In this document: piece by piece, positions 5,164 to 5,451 of the stretch
Position numbering within the stretch: position 1 is the stretch's first letter
Layout: every line of letters starts with the position of its first letter
Origin: Spirochaetales bacterium
Lineage (GTDB): Bacteria; Spirochaetota; Spirochaetia; Sphaerochaetales; Sphaerochaetaceae
Assembly: GCA_017632495.1 (NCBI GenBank)
Contig: JAGBRG010000003.1
Location: forward strand, 1 to 5,451
DNA length: 5,451 bases
Direction: 5' to 3'
Program-made: the position numbers and the translations under genes
Notes under the pieces: generated by a model
What the model saw: only the letters and a program-made list of their open reading frames with translations
What the model was told of the DNA's origin: nothing
Databases searched by the model: none

Positions 5164-5451
5164 CTATCTTCCGATATGCATTCTCTTTTCCATGTAGTCA
5201 AACGCCTTAGAGACAATGGCGTTCATTACAAAGTAGAAGATTCCTGCAATGAATATCGGCATGACCGAAAAGATTCTGGCACTTGCATTCTGAGCCGAGC
5301 GGAACAGTTCTGCAATTCCGATTGTCTGTGCAAGGGCAGTGTCCTTGACCAGGGTCACAACTTCGTTGCCGATGGACGGCAGAACCATCCTTATGACCTG
5401 GGGAAGCTTTACAAAGAAGAATTCATCGACTTTTCCCAGGCCCAGGACATA
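5164..5451 (-). CDS. Amino-acid ABC transporter permease (HisM/GlnP family), C-terminal part; 5' end lies beyond the window
   Basis: The open frame enters from the right edge and stops at TAG (5166-5164), giving the last 95 residues of the protein. The visible part begins YVLGLGKVDEFFFVKLPQ, which fits the end of the permease EAA loop (EAAxxxG, nine residues, a hydrophobic residue, x, LP): the window cuts just after the expected EAA triad, with the conserved Gly at visible residue 4 and LP at 16-17. It continues with MVLPSIGNEVVTLVKDTAL (22-40), a hallmark of polar amino-acid permeases, and ends with a membrane helix and a basic YMEKRMHIGR tail. These proteins form the inner-membrane channel of importers for glutamine, histidine, arginine, cystine or similar amino acids; the substrate cannot be told here. 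An ATG at 5388-5386 lies within the conserved region and is an internal Met, not the start. The gene converges on azlD with one base between the stop codons. Confidence 0.94.
   Translation of the reverse strand, partial: YVLGLGKVDEFFFVKLPQVIRMVLPSIGNEVVTLVKDTALAQTIGIAELFRSAQNASARIFSVMPIFIAGIFYFVMNAIVSKAFDYMEKRMHIGR

Noticed and set aside
5149..5166. AGCTT...AAGCT repeat at the azlD/permease junction as a bidirectional terminator
   Set aside because: The stem is only about 5 bp and AT-rich, with no proper T-tract after it on either strand, so it is too weak to call a terminator.
5164..5388. Reading the minus-strand permease as a complete 74-residue protein starting at the ATG at 5388
   Set aside because: The frame stays open to the window edge, and the upstream codons encode conserved permease sequence (end of the EAA loop and LPQ). 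The ATG is therefore internal and the gene is simply cut by the window.

Overview
The window looks like part of a chromosome from a strictly anaerobic, probably gut- or rumen-associated bacterium. The rubrerythrin and the class A flavodiiron protein are typical of obligate anaerobes, and the protein sequences read like those of Clostridia (Lachnospiraceae-type) or host-associated Treponema. Base composition is roughly balanced by eye. No rRNA or other taxonomic marker is present, so the phylum is an inference.

Layout. Positions 1-114 hold the first 38 codons of a minus-strand gene whose start resembles membrane sensors that often carry GGDEF domains. Positions 115-222 are a divergent intergenic region with two back-to-back sigma-70-type promoters whose -35 boxes are one base apart. 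Positions 223-5162 carry seven same-strand genes with gaps of 26 bases or less, or short overlaps: a 75-residue protein of unknown function, a four-helix membrane protein resembling DUF2975, rubrerythrin, flavodiiron protein FprA, a MATE-family exporter, and an AzlC/AzlD amino-acid exporter pair. A convergent amino-acid ABC transporter permease (C-terminal part only) enters from the right, and its stop codon lies one base from the azlD stop.

Functional reading. Rubrerythrin (peroxide reduction) and FprA (oxygen or nitric oxide reduction) form a reductive oxygen-defence pair fed by rubredoxin-type electron transfer. MATE and AzlCD are both exporters. The spacing suggests that all seven genes can be co-transcribed, with start-stop overlaps coupling fprA to the MATE gene and azlC to azlD. 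The first two genes have no assignable function, but their position at the head of the cluster is worth attention. I saw no mobile element, CRISPR array, tRNA or rRNA. I also saw no clear evidence of a wholly new system; the novelty is limited to the two unknown leading genes and the layout of the cluster.
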